This document shows, piece after piece, positions 50,236 through 62,751 of a stretch of DNA of 64,000 nt (within the stretch, counting starts at the first letter, position 1; each line of letters starts with the position of its first letter). The position numbers and the translations under genes were made by a program. Below the pieces are notes generated by a model. It saw nothing but the letters and a program-made list of their open reading frames with translations. It had not been told where the DNA came from and searched no databases. Source of the DNA: Xylaria sp. FL1777 (Eukaryota > Ascomycota > Sordariomycetes > Xylariales > Xylariaceae); assembly GCA_022578965.1 (NCBI GenBank), contig MU400613.1, forward strand, positions 62,001-126,000, in the 5' to 3' direction.

Positions 50236-50502
50236 TACTTTATAATAATAGTTATTGCAGGCCTTTTACTTTTATTAATATTACTTAATTTTGTAGCTAA
50301 ACTTTGCAAACAAACTATATTTTACTGCTTAATTACTTGCAAGCAAGCTATATTTTGTAAACATAATTTGCAAAGTAAAATATTAGGTTTAAATAAAATT
50401 ATAATAAAAGCTTTACTAAAAGATATACGCTTTTTTGCTAAAAACAAAATATACTTATTAAATATAAAAGCTAAATTAAGCTTTTTATTTACTTTGCTAT
50501 AG
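50236..50502 (+). pseudogene. 88-codon open frame with Cys/His pattern, function unknown
   Basis: No start codon; open from 50236 to TAG at 50500. At 50305-50376 it reads C-x6-[FY]-Y-C-x3-C-x2-A-x2-C-x-H, reminiscent of the second half of a MYND zinc finger (YC-x3-CQ-x-A-x-W-x2-H). The Trp and the upstream Cys pair are missing, and the last Cys position is Ser, changes that transitions alone cannot explain. Downstream it is Lys/Leu/Phe-rich. It may be a decayed gene fragment or chance. Confidence 0.2.
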
Positions 50503-53500
50503 CTAAACTATATTTATGTTAATAAAAAAAAACGTTTAATATTTATTAACTTGCGTTTTACTATATATAAAAAAAAAACAAATAATATATTTTATTTTAT
50601 TACTGCATAAAATTAGTTATAACAATAATTATTGCAGTAATAGCTAGTATATATAAAATTAAGTAAAACTAGAAGCACTTTTAACTTTAGTAGTTTTTAT
50701 TAGCTAAAATATGCCTGTTTAATAAGCTTAGCATATATTATAGTTAAAATAGCTTTTAAAGATATAAAACTTTGCATAAGGCTTGCTATTTTGTTATTTT
50801 TTTAACTTACGTAATATGCCTTTTTATTTAATACTTCTGTTGTAATGCTATTATTATGCTAAACATTTTTATAATTTATAGTTAAATCAAGTTTTTTAAG
50901 CTTATTAATAATATGCTAGCATTTAACCTTTTAAGCCTTTTATATGCTTAACTTATTAAACATGCTTGTTATAACTATAATTATTTTATTTTTAATATGC
51001 TTAAGTACTGCTTTAACTTTATTTATGATCTTTTTTTTTTAGAGGTTATATTGCAAATATTTTTAAAAACTGCTAACATGCAAATTTTCAGTATTAAAAG
51101 ATATAAAGATAGTATTAATAAAAGTAGTAAGTTTAGAAATACTGTTGTTTTTAAGTTTTGTTTTTTTTTGTTTGCTTTAAAATTAACTTTAAGGCTACTA
51201 AGCTTTATAAAACTGCTTTTTAAAACTTTAGCTAACTTAGAATTGCTTAATAAGCTAGTTTTTAAACATAAAATTACTATAGAAAAAAATACAAAGGTAA
51301 TTTTTTTAAATAACATTTAACCTTTTTACGTTATAATTAAGAACGCTATAATATATTAAAAAAAGATTATTTTAAAAAAAGTGCAAAGCTAGGTTTTATG
51401 CTTAGTAAAAAAAAACATAACGCGTTTAAGATTTTTTTAATTAGCTAAGTTAATTAAAAGCACTTTAGCTGCTAAAGCAATATTGTTAAAACTGCAATAC
51501 ATTATTAAGCAAGCCAAGTTATTAGCAAAACAAAAGTGCTATAAAGCAGCATAAAACTACTTTGTTTATACGTTAATATTAAACTTAGCATTTAATAAAA
51601 ATAGCTAGGTTAGTGTTAAGCTAGCTATAATTGCTACTATTGCAAAAAATTTAGTTTTAAAACTATAACGTAGCGTTAAAAGAAAATATAATATAGCGCT
51701 TTAGCTAGCCTAGTTTGCTTATAATAGCAATAATATAGCATAGTTTAAAACTTTAAATAAATAACATTTTAACTAATAATATTAAAGCAGTAATAATTAT
51801 AAAAAGGTAAACTATGTTTTAATTGCTAACGTTGCAAGCTTAAAGTTAAAAGCTAGAATTTATAATATTATCTTAAATATAGATATTTTAAGCTGCAATA
51901 CTTATTTTAATTAAACAAAGTATTTACTTTTTTAGTATAAACTAATTATTATTACTATTAAAACAAAAATAAAGTTATTAATACGTGATTTTTTGTTATA
52001 GCTTAGTATTTAAATAGCTGCGTAACATAAATATATGTTGCAAGTTTAAACCTTTAGGTTTTAAGCTATTAAGCTTATAGCTAAAAAGCAAAAAAAGCTA
52101 TTTAGCATAAAACTTGTTTTTGTTTTTTTAATTGTAGTTATGTTATATAAGTAAAAGCTTTACTTTATGTACAACTATTAATTTTTTATTAGGATATATA
52201 GCTTTATTAGCTTAAGGTTTATAAGGAGCTTTTTAACTGTATATATATTGCTAGCATTACTTAAAGCTATTAAAACATAAATTAATATAAAGTATTTTAC
52301 TAGTATTAAAAAATGGATTTTATTTAATAAAAGCTAAAAAAAAATATAACTTATTATTTAACTTAATATATTTATTAGAAAACTTAGTTAATAAGTTTTT
52401 TGCTAATTTAACTTTACTAAGATTTTATTTTACTGTTAAACTATTTTAATACTATTACTTGCAAATATATATTACGTTTGCTTTAAACGAAAGCTTTAGT
52501 TGCTGTTTTAATACTATGTACTAATTTAGCATAATTTTATAAGCGCATTTTATTATTAAATTTTTAAACCAAGTACTTAGGCTTGCTAGTTATTACTACT
52601 TTAAAAAAATAGCAGTTTTAAAGCGTTATATTGCAACTTTTAGTATTAAACAAGCATAATATAACTATGCTTAATTTAAGTTATTTATAAATAAGTTTAG
52701 TGCTTTGCTAATATTTTTTAAAGCTATTCTTTTTTTTGTACTTAAACTAATTATATTAGCATTTTTATTAATTTGTTTGTTTGTTTAAAGTTCTTTAACT
52801 TAAGAAAAGAGCTTGTTTTTGATTTGTTATTTTAAACAAGCTTTTTAATTTTATAATACGTAATATTAGTATTAATTGCTTAAGCTCTTTGTTAAAAAAA
52901 AGCATTAAAGAATAAAGTTAAAAGTATAGCTATTATTAATAAAGCTTAAAAACACTATAAAAAGCTGTGTTTTATAAAGCTACCTTTAATTATTTACTTG
53001 TTAATGTTTTTAATAGCTTGCTGTTTTGTTTATTCTGTTAAATCTTTTGCAATTTAATAAACTAGTATTTCTTTTTTGTTGCTTTTTTTAAATATAAGGC
53101 CTAGCTTTTTAGTGTTTGTATTAAAAGTGCTAATTAGGCCTTTGTTTGCACTTAAGGTTTAATTTATGCTTAAGCTACCAGTTGCTTGCTTAATGTTTAT
53201 AGCTTGCAACTTTTGTTGTTTTTAGTATAACTATAATTATAAGAAGCCTTTCTAAAAAAAAGAAAGTTAGTGTTTAGGTTAAAGTTAAGATTAAGGTTAA
53301 TTTTTAATTGTAATAAAATAGTTAATATATGTATTATTGTTTTTATATAAAACAAAGCGCCTGCTTTAATATTAGCTATAATTAAGCAATAATGTTAGCT
53401 AAAACAAAATAGCATAAGTAGCATAATTGCTTAAAAGCTTTATATAATAGCATTAAAACTATACTGTGTTATTATAGCTTATATTTTTTGCTTAGTATAA

Positions 53501-54529
53501 TAGCTTGCATTTTATAACTAGGTATATTTGCTTAAGTTCTGCAAATTTGTGTAATAAACGTTAAAGCAAAAGAAGATTTCTTTATGTTAAGCATTTTGTT
53601 TGTTATTTATGTAAACAAAAATAAATAAATAAAACATAACATAACGCAAGTAAGTTTAACTTTTGCAAAGGATTAATTTAATAAAGTTCTTTTTGAAATT
53701 TTATATTAAAACAATTATAAAAACATATTAATACTAATTATAATACTTTAAAACAAAAGCTATAAAATTTAATACATTTATTAATAATTAATGTAATGCT
53801 AATTTTAAACTTTGTAGTATTTTTAGAATAAAACTTAGGTTTTATAGCGTAATAATAATGCTAGCATATAGAAAAATGTTTAAAAACGTTTATATAAGTT
53901 ATAACTTGCGCTAAAAAAGAAAAGCAACAATAAATAAGTGTTTATTTTAGTTTATAACCTTTGCAGCCTTTAATAATAATTTATAAGCAGCAATTTTTAA
54001 ATAAAGACTATATTTTTTTATTAAAACAATTTATATATACTGGATAATTTTATGCTTATAAATAATAAAAGCGTTGCTAGCAAGAAAACTTATTTATATA
54101 TTATTGTAAATAGCTAGGTTTTATATGTTATAACTATTTACTTAGGTATTTTTAAATATATTACGAGTTTTTTGCATGCTATAACTATATATGCAAGTAA
54201 TAATTAGCTTTATATTAATGTTTTAGTTTTTATTTATTTAAATTACTTAGGCTATATAAAGCATAAAAATAACTTAAAGTAAAAAAAATATTACTTTTGC
54301 TGTTATTTTTTTTGTGGTTTATACATGATTTAAAATTTAAAATAATTAGTAAAAAACAATAATAGCTTTATATATATATAAGTTATTTATTTATTTTAAG
54401 CTAAGCTAAAATATAAGTAAACAAGTTATTAATAAAATTACTAAACTAATTTATGCCTTAAGCATAATTAATAAAAAGCATTTATTAAACAGTTTAATTT
54501 AAAAGTAAATATAAGGTAATATATAAAAG
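50503..54529. other. AT-rich stretch, no recognisable gene
   Basis: Overlapping frames on both strands at 50997-51320 exceed 95 codons, but neither resembles a family and the overlap argues for chance. No repeat of note apart from scattered palindromes. Confidence 0.6.
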
Positions 54530-54762
54530 CGCTACTATAAAATCCCGTAACTGGAAAAAATAATAGGTAGCTATTTTACTGCATGTATATATATGTAGCT
54601 TTATTTTTTATAATACTTTATTTTTTAATAAAACGTCTGCTTTATAACTTTTAGAAGCAATAGATTATTTATTAAGAAACTTATGTTTATACTTAGTAAA
54701 TAACTAATTATAGCTATAATTAATTAAAAAACTTCTTTGCTTATAAAAACGGGATTATAGCG
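54530..54762. repeat. Possible small inverted-repeat (MITE-like) remnant
   Basis: CGCTACTATAAAATCCCGT at 54530-54548 is matched in inverted form by ACGGGATTATAGCG at 54749-54762, with a 4-base gap. The CpG and CCC/GGG content is high for this window. No clear target-site duplication. Confidence 0.3.
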
Positions 54763-56830
54763 TTAATTAGTAATAAGTTTGCTAAAAAAACCCTTAAATC
54801 CGACTTTTAAAATTACTTTAAACTGCTTTATTTATAAAAACAAAGTAAAAAAAGCCGCAAAACTTAAAAAGAAGATTTATATTTTAAGCTCGAGCTAATT
54901 TAATAGAATCTTTTTAACTACTTTTTAACTTTTTTAAACTATTTTTTTTTTATTACGTTAAGTTTATATAATAACGGATTTTTAAGCATTTTTTGCTTTA
55001 AAGCTTTTAATTTTATTTATTTTAATTTTTTAGCGCTTATTAAACTTGTGCAATGTAGCAACTTTTTTTAAACTTTAAAATTTGCTGCTAAAGCAAAAAA
55101 AGACTAACTAGAACATATTAAAGAAGTGTTTAATTAGCTTGCAAAGAGCTAAACTTTATTTTATTATTAAGGCTTTTTTTATTACTTGCATTTAAGCTAA
55201 ACAGGACAAAGAACACTATTTAAAAACAATTAGTACTTATTAATATTTAAGTTTTAACGTTTTAACTACAAATGTTCTTTTGAATTTAAACTTAATTTTT
55301 TTTATTACTATTTAAAAATTAAGAAAAATAGCTAGCTTATAACTAGGACAACAAATTAGTTTTAAAAGTACTTAAAGCAGGTTTAAATACTTTATTATTA
55401 AGCAATTTTGTAAAAAAACAATTTTGCTTTTTTGCTTTAAGCAAAAATTCGATTAAAAAATTTAAACAGCATTACTACGGCTTTTTAGCGTTTATAAAAG
55501 CATGCTTTAAAAATAAATCCCTAAAAATAGTTTATGTTAAACTACGTAATTAATTAATAAAAACTTAATCTTTATAACAAGGTTTTATACTTTTGCTTTA
55601 TTTGTTTTGTATTAATTTTAAAATATGTACTTTATAAACCGTTTAGCTGTACTATTGTTTTAAAAGCTACAATTTTATATATAGCATATAATAATAAACT
55701 TTATATATGTATTTAACGCACGTATTAATATTTTTAGTTTTTATTTTTTTTTTTAATATAAAAGCGTTTATAACTAATTATATTTGCTGCTTTTGTTTTA
55801 ATTATGCTTAAGCTAAAATTAAACTTTTAGGCTTATATAATGATTTTTATTATAATATTTATATTAATATTATGTTTAAACTTTATTATAAAACTTCTAG
55901 TTTTAGTTAATAATGCTATTATTATAAACAAAACTTTTAAGTTTTTTAAAATTATTATTAGTAAAACTTTTATAGCTAAAAATTAAGTATGCTTATATAT
56001 ATAATAAGTGGCATTTATATTTTATATTAACTAAAAGTTTGTTAGCAACTTTTAAATAAGCTTTTGTAAAGCTGTTAAAAAGTAGCACACTATTAAGCCG
56101 TAAACAAACAATTTAAATAAACTATTTAAACCTTTATAACTAGCATAATTATATTTTTTAGTGCTTTAAACACTTAAAAAAACTTTGTTTTATATGTTAT
56201 ATATTGTTTTAACGTTTATTATATTATATGATTTCCGTACGAAATTTTATACGGACGTAAAGCTAAAACCTTTTTATTGGTTAATTAATCTTTAAAACAA
56301 AGTTTAAACTGTTTTAATAAATATTACGTTAAAAAGTAGCTAATATTATAGCTATAGCTTATATATAACTAAACTTATAAAAATTTTACTTTAACTAAAA
56401 TAAACAAGTTATTACTTAAATTAATAGATTAAACTTAGCTTTTAGAAAGCAAAATAATAAAAATTATAGTATTAAACTTTTAAGCTAGCTAAAATAAAAG
56501 AAAAACATCTTTATTAATAATTTTATTTTAGTTTGCTTAAATATATACTAAGGACGAAAATTTATTATTAAACGGATTAAAAACCACGCTTAAATAAAAA
56601 AACCAGAAGATTAAACGTTTAAATTATATTATAAAGTAAAGTGAATAAACTATAAAATTAAAACTTAAAAACTAGGCTTAATACTAAGGGCTAACGTACT
56701 TTGTTTTATTATGCTAAAACTAATACTTTAGCTTTTTTTAACTTTTTATTTATTTATATTTTAGCTAACTTTTTTTTTGATATAGGTTTTTAAATATATT
56801 ACTTTTTAAAACTTATGCTTTTTTAAGCAA
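54763..56830. other. AT-rich stretch with scattered CpG spots, unidentified
   Basis: Contains relatively many CpG and CC/GG pairs (54795-54900, 55480, 56230-56260, 56550-56600), hinting at younger or less mutated insertions such as DNA transposon remnants. No transposase motif could be confirmed. Confidence 0.4.
56234..56255. other. CpG-rich hairpin, possible transposon terminus
   Basis: TCCGTA at 56234-56239 and TACGGA at 56250-56255 around CGAAATTTTA, followed by CGTAAAGC and TTATTGGTTAATTAATC. Four CpG in about 25 bases is exceptional here. Terminal repeats of fungal Tc1/mariner-pogo elements can look like this (inference); no partner end was found. Confidence 0.3.
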
Positions 56831-56875
56831 ATTATAACTTTATAAGTTATTTAGTACGTTAGTTTAAGCATAAGG
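56831..56875. repeat. 45-bp dispersed repeat (second copy 59341-59385)
   Basis: Both copies contain TATAACTTTRTAAGTTRTTT and GTTAGTTTAAGCATAA. Seven or so differences are nearly all transitions. Probably fragments of one degraded repeat. Confidence 0.65.
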
Positions 56876-57930
56876 CCATTTGTTTAATAAAATTGTTAAA
56901 ATTTATAAGTTTGCACTTTTATTTTTTTATATGTTTATTACTTAATATTAAACATACTTTGCATTTTTTTGTTATAAAACAATATATAATACTTTTGCTA
57001 ATAATTATACTTAATGTACTTTACTACTTGCATTATATTTTTATGTTTTTAACTTTTTATTTTAATTTTATTTTTTACTAAGTTATTTTATGTATTATTA
57101 CTTTTAACTTGTATTATAATTTGTTTAGCTAGCTTTTATACTTTGTTTTATAATAAGCTATAATAATAAAAACAAAACAAACAAAATTTTAAACTTATTT
57201 TTTAACTAGCGGTTTAATTATGGAGGTTTATTTAGTACTACTGTTTAAATTAATACTTATTTAATAAACAAGGCTTTTTTTTAAATCTATATGCTACTAA
57301 ATGTTAATTAAGCATTTTTAGCTATTAAAAAAAAGAAACGCTAATTTAGTTTTTTAAATAAGCTTAATATTAACAAAAAAGTTATTATAAAGAAATAGAA
57401 CTCTAAGGAATTCTAAATTAAAGTGATTTAGAAAATCTTAATTTATAAATAGCTAAACTTTAACTAAGTTATTTGCTTTTTAGCAAAAATTAAGCTTAAA
57501 TGTAAACTTTTTAACATTAGTATTTAATTATAAACTAAAGAATTTTTTTTAATTATATAAAAAGAAGAATACTATAAATAGTGGAAAGATAATATAACTT
57601 TTATAGCTATAAAACTTAAACTAGAGTTTTAAGAAGCTTTTTAAATTATTAGCAATGCAAAGCATAGCATAAAAACTATGCTTATAAAAATCATAAACTA
57701 AATTATAGTAGCTAGTTTTACTTAGATCTTAGTTAATTTAAGAACTTATATTATTTTATAATGTTAAAAATCTTAAGCAGAACAATATTAAATTTTATAT
57801 GCTAAATGTTATTTAATAAAAAACAGGTTTTATAAGCGTAAAAAAACTAATAAATATTTAAACTTACTTTTTATATTAATAAGCTAATATATAACGTGAA
57901 TTCTAGTTAATTTATTTTTTTTGCTTAGTA

Positions 57931-58104
57931 TATTTGTTTTAGCTAGTACATTAGTTCTAGCTAGTATATTTGTTTTTTTTGGTTTACTTGTTTTGCTTGT
58001 TTTATTAGTTCTGCTTGTTTTATTTGTTCTGTTTAGTTTATTTGTTCTGCTTGTTTTATTTGTTTTGTTTAGTTTATTTGTTCTGCTTATTTTATTTGTT
58101 TCTT
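57931..58104. repeat. 15-bp simple repeat of TTTGTTCTGCTTGTT type
   Basis: Tandem 15-base units and multiples (TTATTTGTTCTGCTTGTTT, TTTTGTTTAG). On the plus strand they read as Leu/Val repeats; on the minus strand as open TNKTSR repeats. No gene called. Confidence 0.75.
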
Positions 58105-58106
58105 AA

Positions 58107-59966
58107 ATGCAGCTTTTCTAAATAATATAGCTTTTATTGCATTTATAGCTAACAAAGGATTTAATATTTGCTTTGTGCTTTAAGCTGTTTATAAATATAA
58201 CTTATAACTATTTTATATAAGCAAATATACTAAATAATATTTTATTTATTTATGTTTTAGTTAAAGGTGCAGCTTTATTAAATAAATTCTAAAATTAAGA
58301 GCTAAAGCTTACTTTAAACGATATTATTTATGTAAAAATTATTGGCTTGCTATAGCAAAATGAAAACAAAGCGAATTACGTTTTGTAAGCATGCTTTAAT
58401 AACAATAAAAAATTTAATAAAACAATTTTTTAATCTTTTAAAACAGTAGTATAATATTTTAGGGATATATTTTTTAATAGTTTAAAGGAAGCTATATTTA
58501 CTAGCGCTTTAAATGCTTATATTTGCAAAACTATTTTAGAAATTTTTAAAGATATATATATAAATACTTTAGCGCAATTAAAGGATACTATTATGGACTT
58601 AATTAAAACTAATATAAATAAAGCATTTTAATAATTTTACGCTATTTTTTAAAAGCAAACTAATATAGCTATTATTAAGCTGTTTAAAAAATATAAAGTT
58701 TGATTTTAATTATTAAACTAATAAATTGTTAGCTTTTAGAAATTTGTTTACTAACTGTAGTTATAACTTAGTTTTAAAGACTTTTTTAAAAATAATAACT
58801 TTTGTTTAGTAAACAAAAATAAAAGACTACAAATTTTTAAACTTAGCAAAAAAGCTTAGCTAGCTATTATTTTAGGCTTTGTTAATATATTAATAGCTTT
58901 AGCTACTATATTAACTAATGTGCAATTTTCTTTTTTTGATTTTGCATTAGCTAAAATAAATCTTTTTACGTAATTAGTTAAAAGTGTTTAGTAAAACGTT
59001 AAATAATAAATATAGTAATTAAAAGCTAGCTAAGATTTTTAAAACAAGAATAATTATTGCTAATTATATATATACATATAAAAAAAAAATCCATTTTGTT
59101 TTAAATAATTATTTATATTTACTTAAATAAGCAAGCATAAATTATAACAAGTACTTAAGTACTTATAGTATAAATAACATAAAACCTATTTTTTAATTTT
59201 AATTAATCTTATGTTATTTTTAATATAATTTTATTTTTTGCTGCAATTATAATAACTTAACTATAACTTTGCTATTTTTATAGCTTATAAAAAGCTAACT
59301 GTTTTTTATTTTATGTACTACTAAACGTTTTTTTAAGCTTAATATAACTTTGTAAGTTGTTTAATATGTTAGTTTAAGCATAAAAAGTACTGCTTAATAA
59401 AAATATTAATACTTTATTTTAGCAAATATTGCTATATATAACATACTTAAGTTTATTTTTATTACTAAGTATTTAAATATTGCTACTTTACTAATAGACC
59501 TTTTTTTAGCAGCTAAATTAATACCTTTTAGTATAATTTTAGTTTTAATACATTTTTTATATTATTTTTTTTTTATTTTGCTTTTATAAGTTAAAATAAA
59601 AAACCTAAAACATTTTTAAGCTTTGTAAACTAAAACTGCTGCTTAAGTTAATAAAGAAAAACGCAAAAACTAGCAGTAGTATAAACGCAAGTTCGCAAAA
59701 AAATAATAATAACATAATATAAAAACATTTAATATAATATATACTAAAAACATTAATGCAGTTAATTTTAAAAAACAACAAAAATTTACTGCTTTAAAAA
59801 CAAAAAGTATTGCAGCATTATAAGCTGTATTGCTAAATAGCAGTAACTGGAATAATTTGCTAAATATATTAGCACTTTTTAATTTAGCTTTTGTTATGTA
59901 TTTTAACACAAAAATCCGTTTAATTTTAGCTTAAAAACAAAAGTTAATTGCTTTTTGCAGAACTTT
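58107..59966. other. AT-rich stretch, no recognisable gene
   Basis: Nothing supportable beyond the dispersed repeat at 59341. The minus-strand frame at 59670-59909 has no family signature. Confidence 0.6.
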
Positions 59967-59990
59967 GCAAAATTTTCGCTAAAATTTTGC
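59967..59990. other. Perfect 10-bp palindrome with CGCT loop
   Basis: GCAAAATTTT, a four-base CGCT loop, and AAAATTTTGC, followed by CGG. It could form a tight hairpin or cruciform, or be a terminal inverted repeat relic. Confidence 0.5.
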
Positions 59991-62307
59991 CGGTTTTTAA
60001 TAAGTACTATTTATTTTTTAAGAACTATAGCTTAAATTTATAATATTTCTTTAATAGCTAACTATTAATAATAATAATTATATTACTAACTTATAGAGTT
60101 TATTTTTAGAAATAACTATTAAATAGGTTTTTATTATACTAGCATTAAAAAAACAAGCGCTTACAAATATTTAGTTTTTTTATTAATAGTTTATAACTTA
60201 TAGGAACAAATATAAAAAGAACAAACTTTAACGAATTACTATAGCTATTTATAATAAAAGATTTAGAAATAACTTATTTAACGTTTTTATTAGCTTTAAT
60301 AATTAAAACAACACTTTACTTTAAGTTATTATTTATAACAATTGCAAAGCAGCTTTAAGCATTTTTAACTAAAAAAATAGCAACATTAAATATATTGCTA
60401 TTAATTTAACATATAACAAGTTTTCTTGCAAAGCTTACAAATTAATTAAACATAACGTTATATATTATTACTGCTATAATTTATATTAGTACTTTTATTA
60501 TTACTGCAGTTTAAAGCACTTAAAAAACAATTGCAAAGTTTTGTTTTTTATTAAGTGCACTATTTGCGAAAAAAATAGCTATTAATGTTAAAATTGCCCT
60601 AATTTAGTTTATTTTACAAATAAATTATTTTAGCTATTTTAAAGCTAAGTTATTTGCAGACTTTGTAGCAATAGTAAACTAGTAAAAAACTTAGCTAAAA
60701 TTAAAGTTTTTTTGCTTAAAAAAAATGTTTTTTTTAGTTAATAAAAGCACTAGCTAAACAAAGCTAGCATAATTAAAGCTTATTACGTTTTATTATTTTT
60801 TGTTGCTATTATTGCTGTTTTTATTACGTTTTTATAAAGCAACTAAACTAGTATTGCTGCATAGTTAACTTTAACCTTAATTAGTAATTATATAAACAAT
60901 TATATTATTTTGCTAGCTTAACGCTAGTTTTTAGAACTACAAACTTAGATTAAAGTTAATAATGCTAACAAAAAAACAAAAGAACTTAAATTTATTTATT
61001 TTTTTTATTTATAAGCTAAAAGCTATAGAACTATTTTTGCTAAAACATACATCGATTTTTTAACAATAGTTAGTATTTTTACTATATATAAGCTAGATTT
61101 AAAAGCAATACTTAAGTTTATAAAACGCTATAGCTAATTTATTATAAAAGCTTTTATATTACTTGCATAGCTTTTTAAGATTATTTTCTAGGTTTTTAAT
61201 AATAATAATAGCGTTTACTATGTTTATTAATTAAACAACGTTAATAAACTTTTTTAGGTATATAGCCCGTTTTTTGCTACAACAAAAAACCTTTTTAATT
61301 AAGCTTTTAACGCTTATAACTTAGCTATTAAACTTTAATTATGTTTTTTAGGCCTTTTAGCAAAACTATATAACGCTTAGCTATTTTTTGTAAAAAAGTA
61401 TTAAATTTAATATATTAATTTTTACTGCTTTTGCTAAAATAAATGTTTAAAAAGCAGTTTATTTTTAAAGTTAAATAATGTTTCCTTTAATTATAAAGCT
61501 AGCATATTTCGCTAAAAAAAACCTTAAATTTAGATAAATATACTTAAAAGGTTTATTAGATTAACTATTGCTATTTACTGCAAATTTAAGCGGACAAAAA
61601 AAATTGCAAATATTACAAAAAAATTATAATACTTTGCTATTTATATTTTAGCGCTTCTTTAAAACAGCTAGTCCGCTTATTTTATAGAGTAGTTAATTAT
61701 TATCTTTAGTAAACAAGATTTTCAGGTTATACTACAGCCGAAAAATAAACTAAAAATTAAGTTTTTTAATACTAAATAAATATTATATGCTAACATAGTT
61801 GTTAAAATAACTGTGAATAAAAAGATTACTGTTATTTTTAAACACTTGTTTAAAGCTAAATTATAAGCTAAAAATTACGAAGCTTTTAATGCTTGCTGCG
61901 CTTTAATGCACTAAGCGCTAAAAAACATATGTTAACAAAACGCAGAAATAAATTTATAACTTTAATATAAGTTTATTTTGTAGCGCTTAGAATTCTTTTT
62001 TTAAAAAAAATCCCGCAGAAACTTTAAATTTATTTTTGCATAAAAGAACTGCATTTAATCTTTTATAACTAAGTATATTAATAAAGCCGCGTTACAATTG
62101 CTTTTATAGCATAAAATCCTGTTACGTTTATTTAACGCAACATATATAAGCCTTTTAGCTTTATAAAAATTGATTAAGTTTTAAGCTTTTTATGCTATTG
62201 TGCTTTTTACGCTAGGCTAAAAACCTAACTATAGCAAAAATTCTTAAGTTAAAATCCTGCTTTTAGCAGTTCTAGTTTTAAAAAGGTTTTAAAAATAAGC
62301 TTATATT
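59991..62307. other. AT-rich stretch with possible decayed coding frame, unidentified
   Basis: A plus-strand frame at about 61018-61410 is moderately stop-poor and contains a YYVY-stop-LNNVNKLF-stop-VYSP stretch. This loosely recalls the region before the catalytic core of MULE transposases, but the DxTYKTN signature is absent, so I do not assign it. Confidence 0.3.
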
Positions 62308-62751
62308 AACTAGCTAGCAAACTACGTTAATAAATTAAAGCATATTATATACGTTGCTTTTTATTAAAGCATTTAAAAAAAAACAGCAAACGCATAAATT
62401 AAAGCTGTAGTAAACTTTATTATTAAGCTAATAAATTAAACTAATTTTGCAAAACTAATAAAATAAATATTAAACTTTAATGCAAATAATTATATAATGC
62501 TAAATGCTATAGCATACTTAGCTTTATAGCATGCTATTAATAAACTTGCAAATAAACTGTTTATTAAATGTATAGTAGCATTAACTTATTTTATAAATAA
62601 AACTTTAATACGGGTTTATTTAAAAAACAATATTATAAAAGCTATAATAGTTTACTTAAAGAATAAATCTATTAATATTATAAAAGCTATAATAGTTTAC
62701 TTAAAAAATAAATCTGTTAATATTTTAAAGGCTGCAAAACAACAAGTTTAA
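62308..62751 (+). pseudogene. Decayed helical-repeat-like frame of unknown function
   Basis: Plus-strand frame open from 62530 to TAA at 62749-62751 (73 codons). It can be followed upstream in phase to about 62308 through stops that are all TAA or TAG. It is rich in Ile, Leu, Ala, Lys and Asn in a pattern like stacked helices. The tail contains an in-phase 45-base duplication reading IIKAIIVYLKN twice. I do not recognise a family. HEAT/ARM-like repeats are only an impression, and a chance frame in AT-rich DNA remains possible. Confidence 0.25.
62631..62730. repeat. 45-bp tandem repeat, two full units plus partials
   Basis: Units at 62631-62675 and 62676-62720 with the core TATTATAAAAGCTATAATAG. 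A partial unit follows at 62721, and the end of one precedes at 62615-62630. The period is 15 codons and it keeps phase with the surrounding frame. Confidence 0.85.

Noticed and set aside
50997..51320. 107-codon plus frame overlapping a 97-codon minus frame
   Set aside because: Mutual overlap on opposite strands, no recognisable motif and chance-range length.
61018..61410. MULE-like transposase frame
   Set aside because: Only a loose LFW-x-P resemblance; the catalytic DxTYKTN-type motif is absent.
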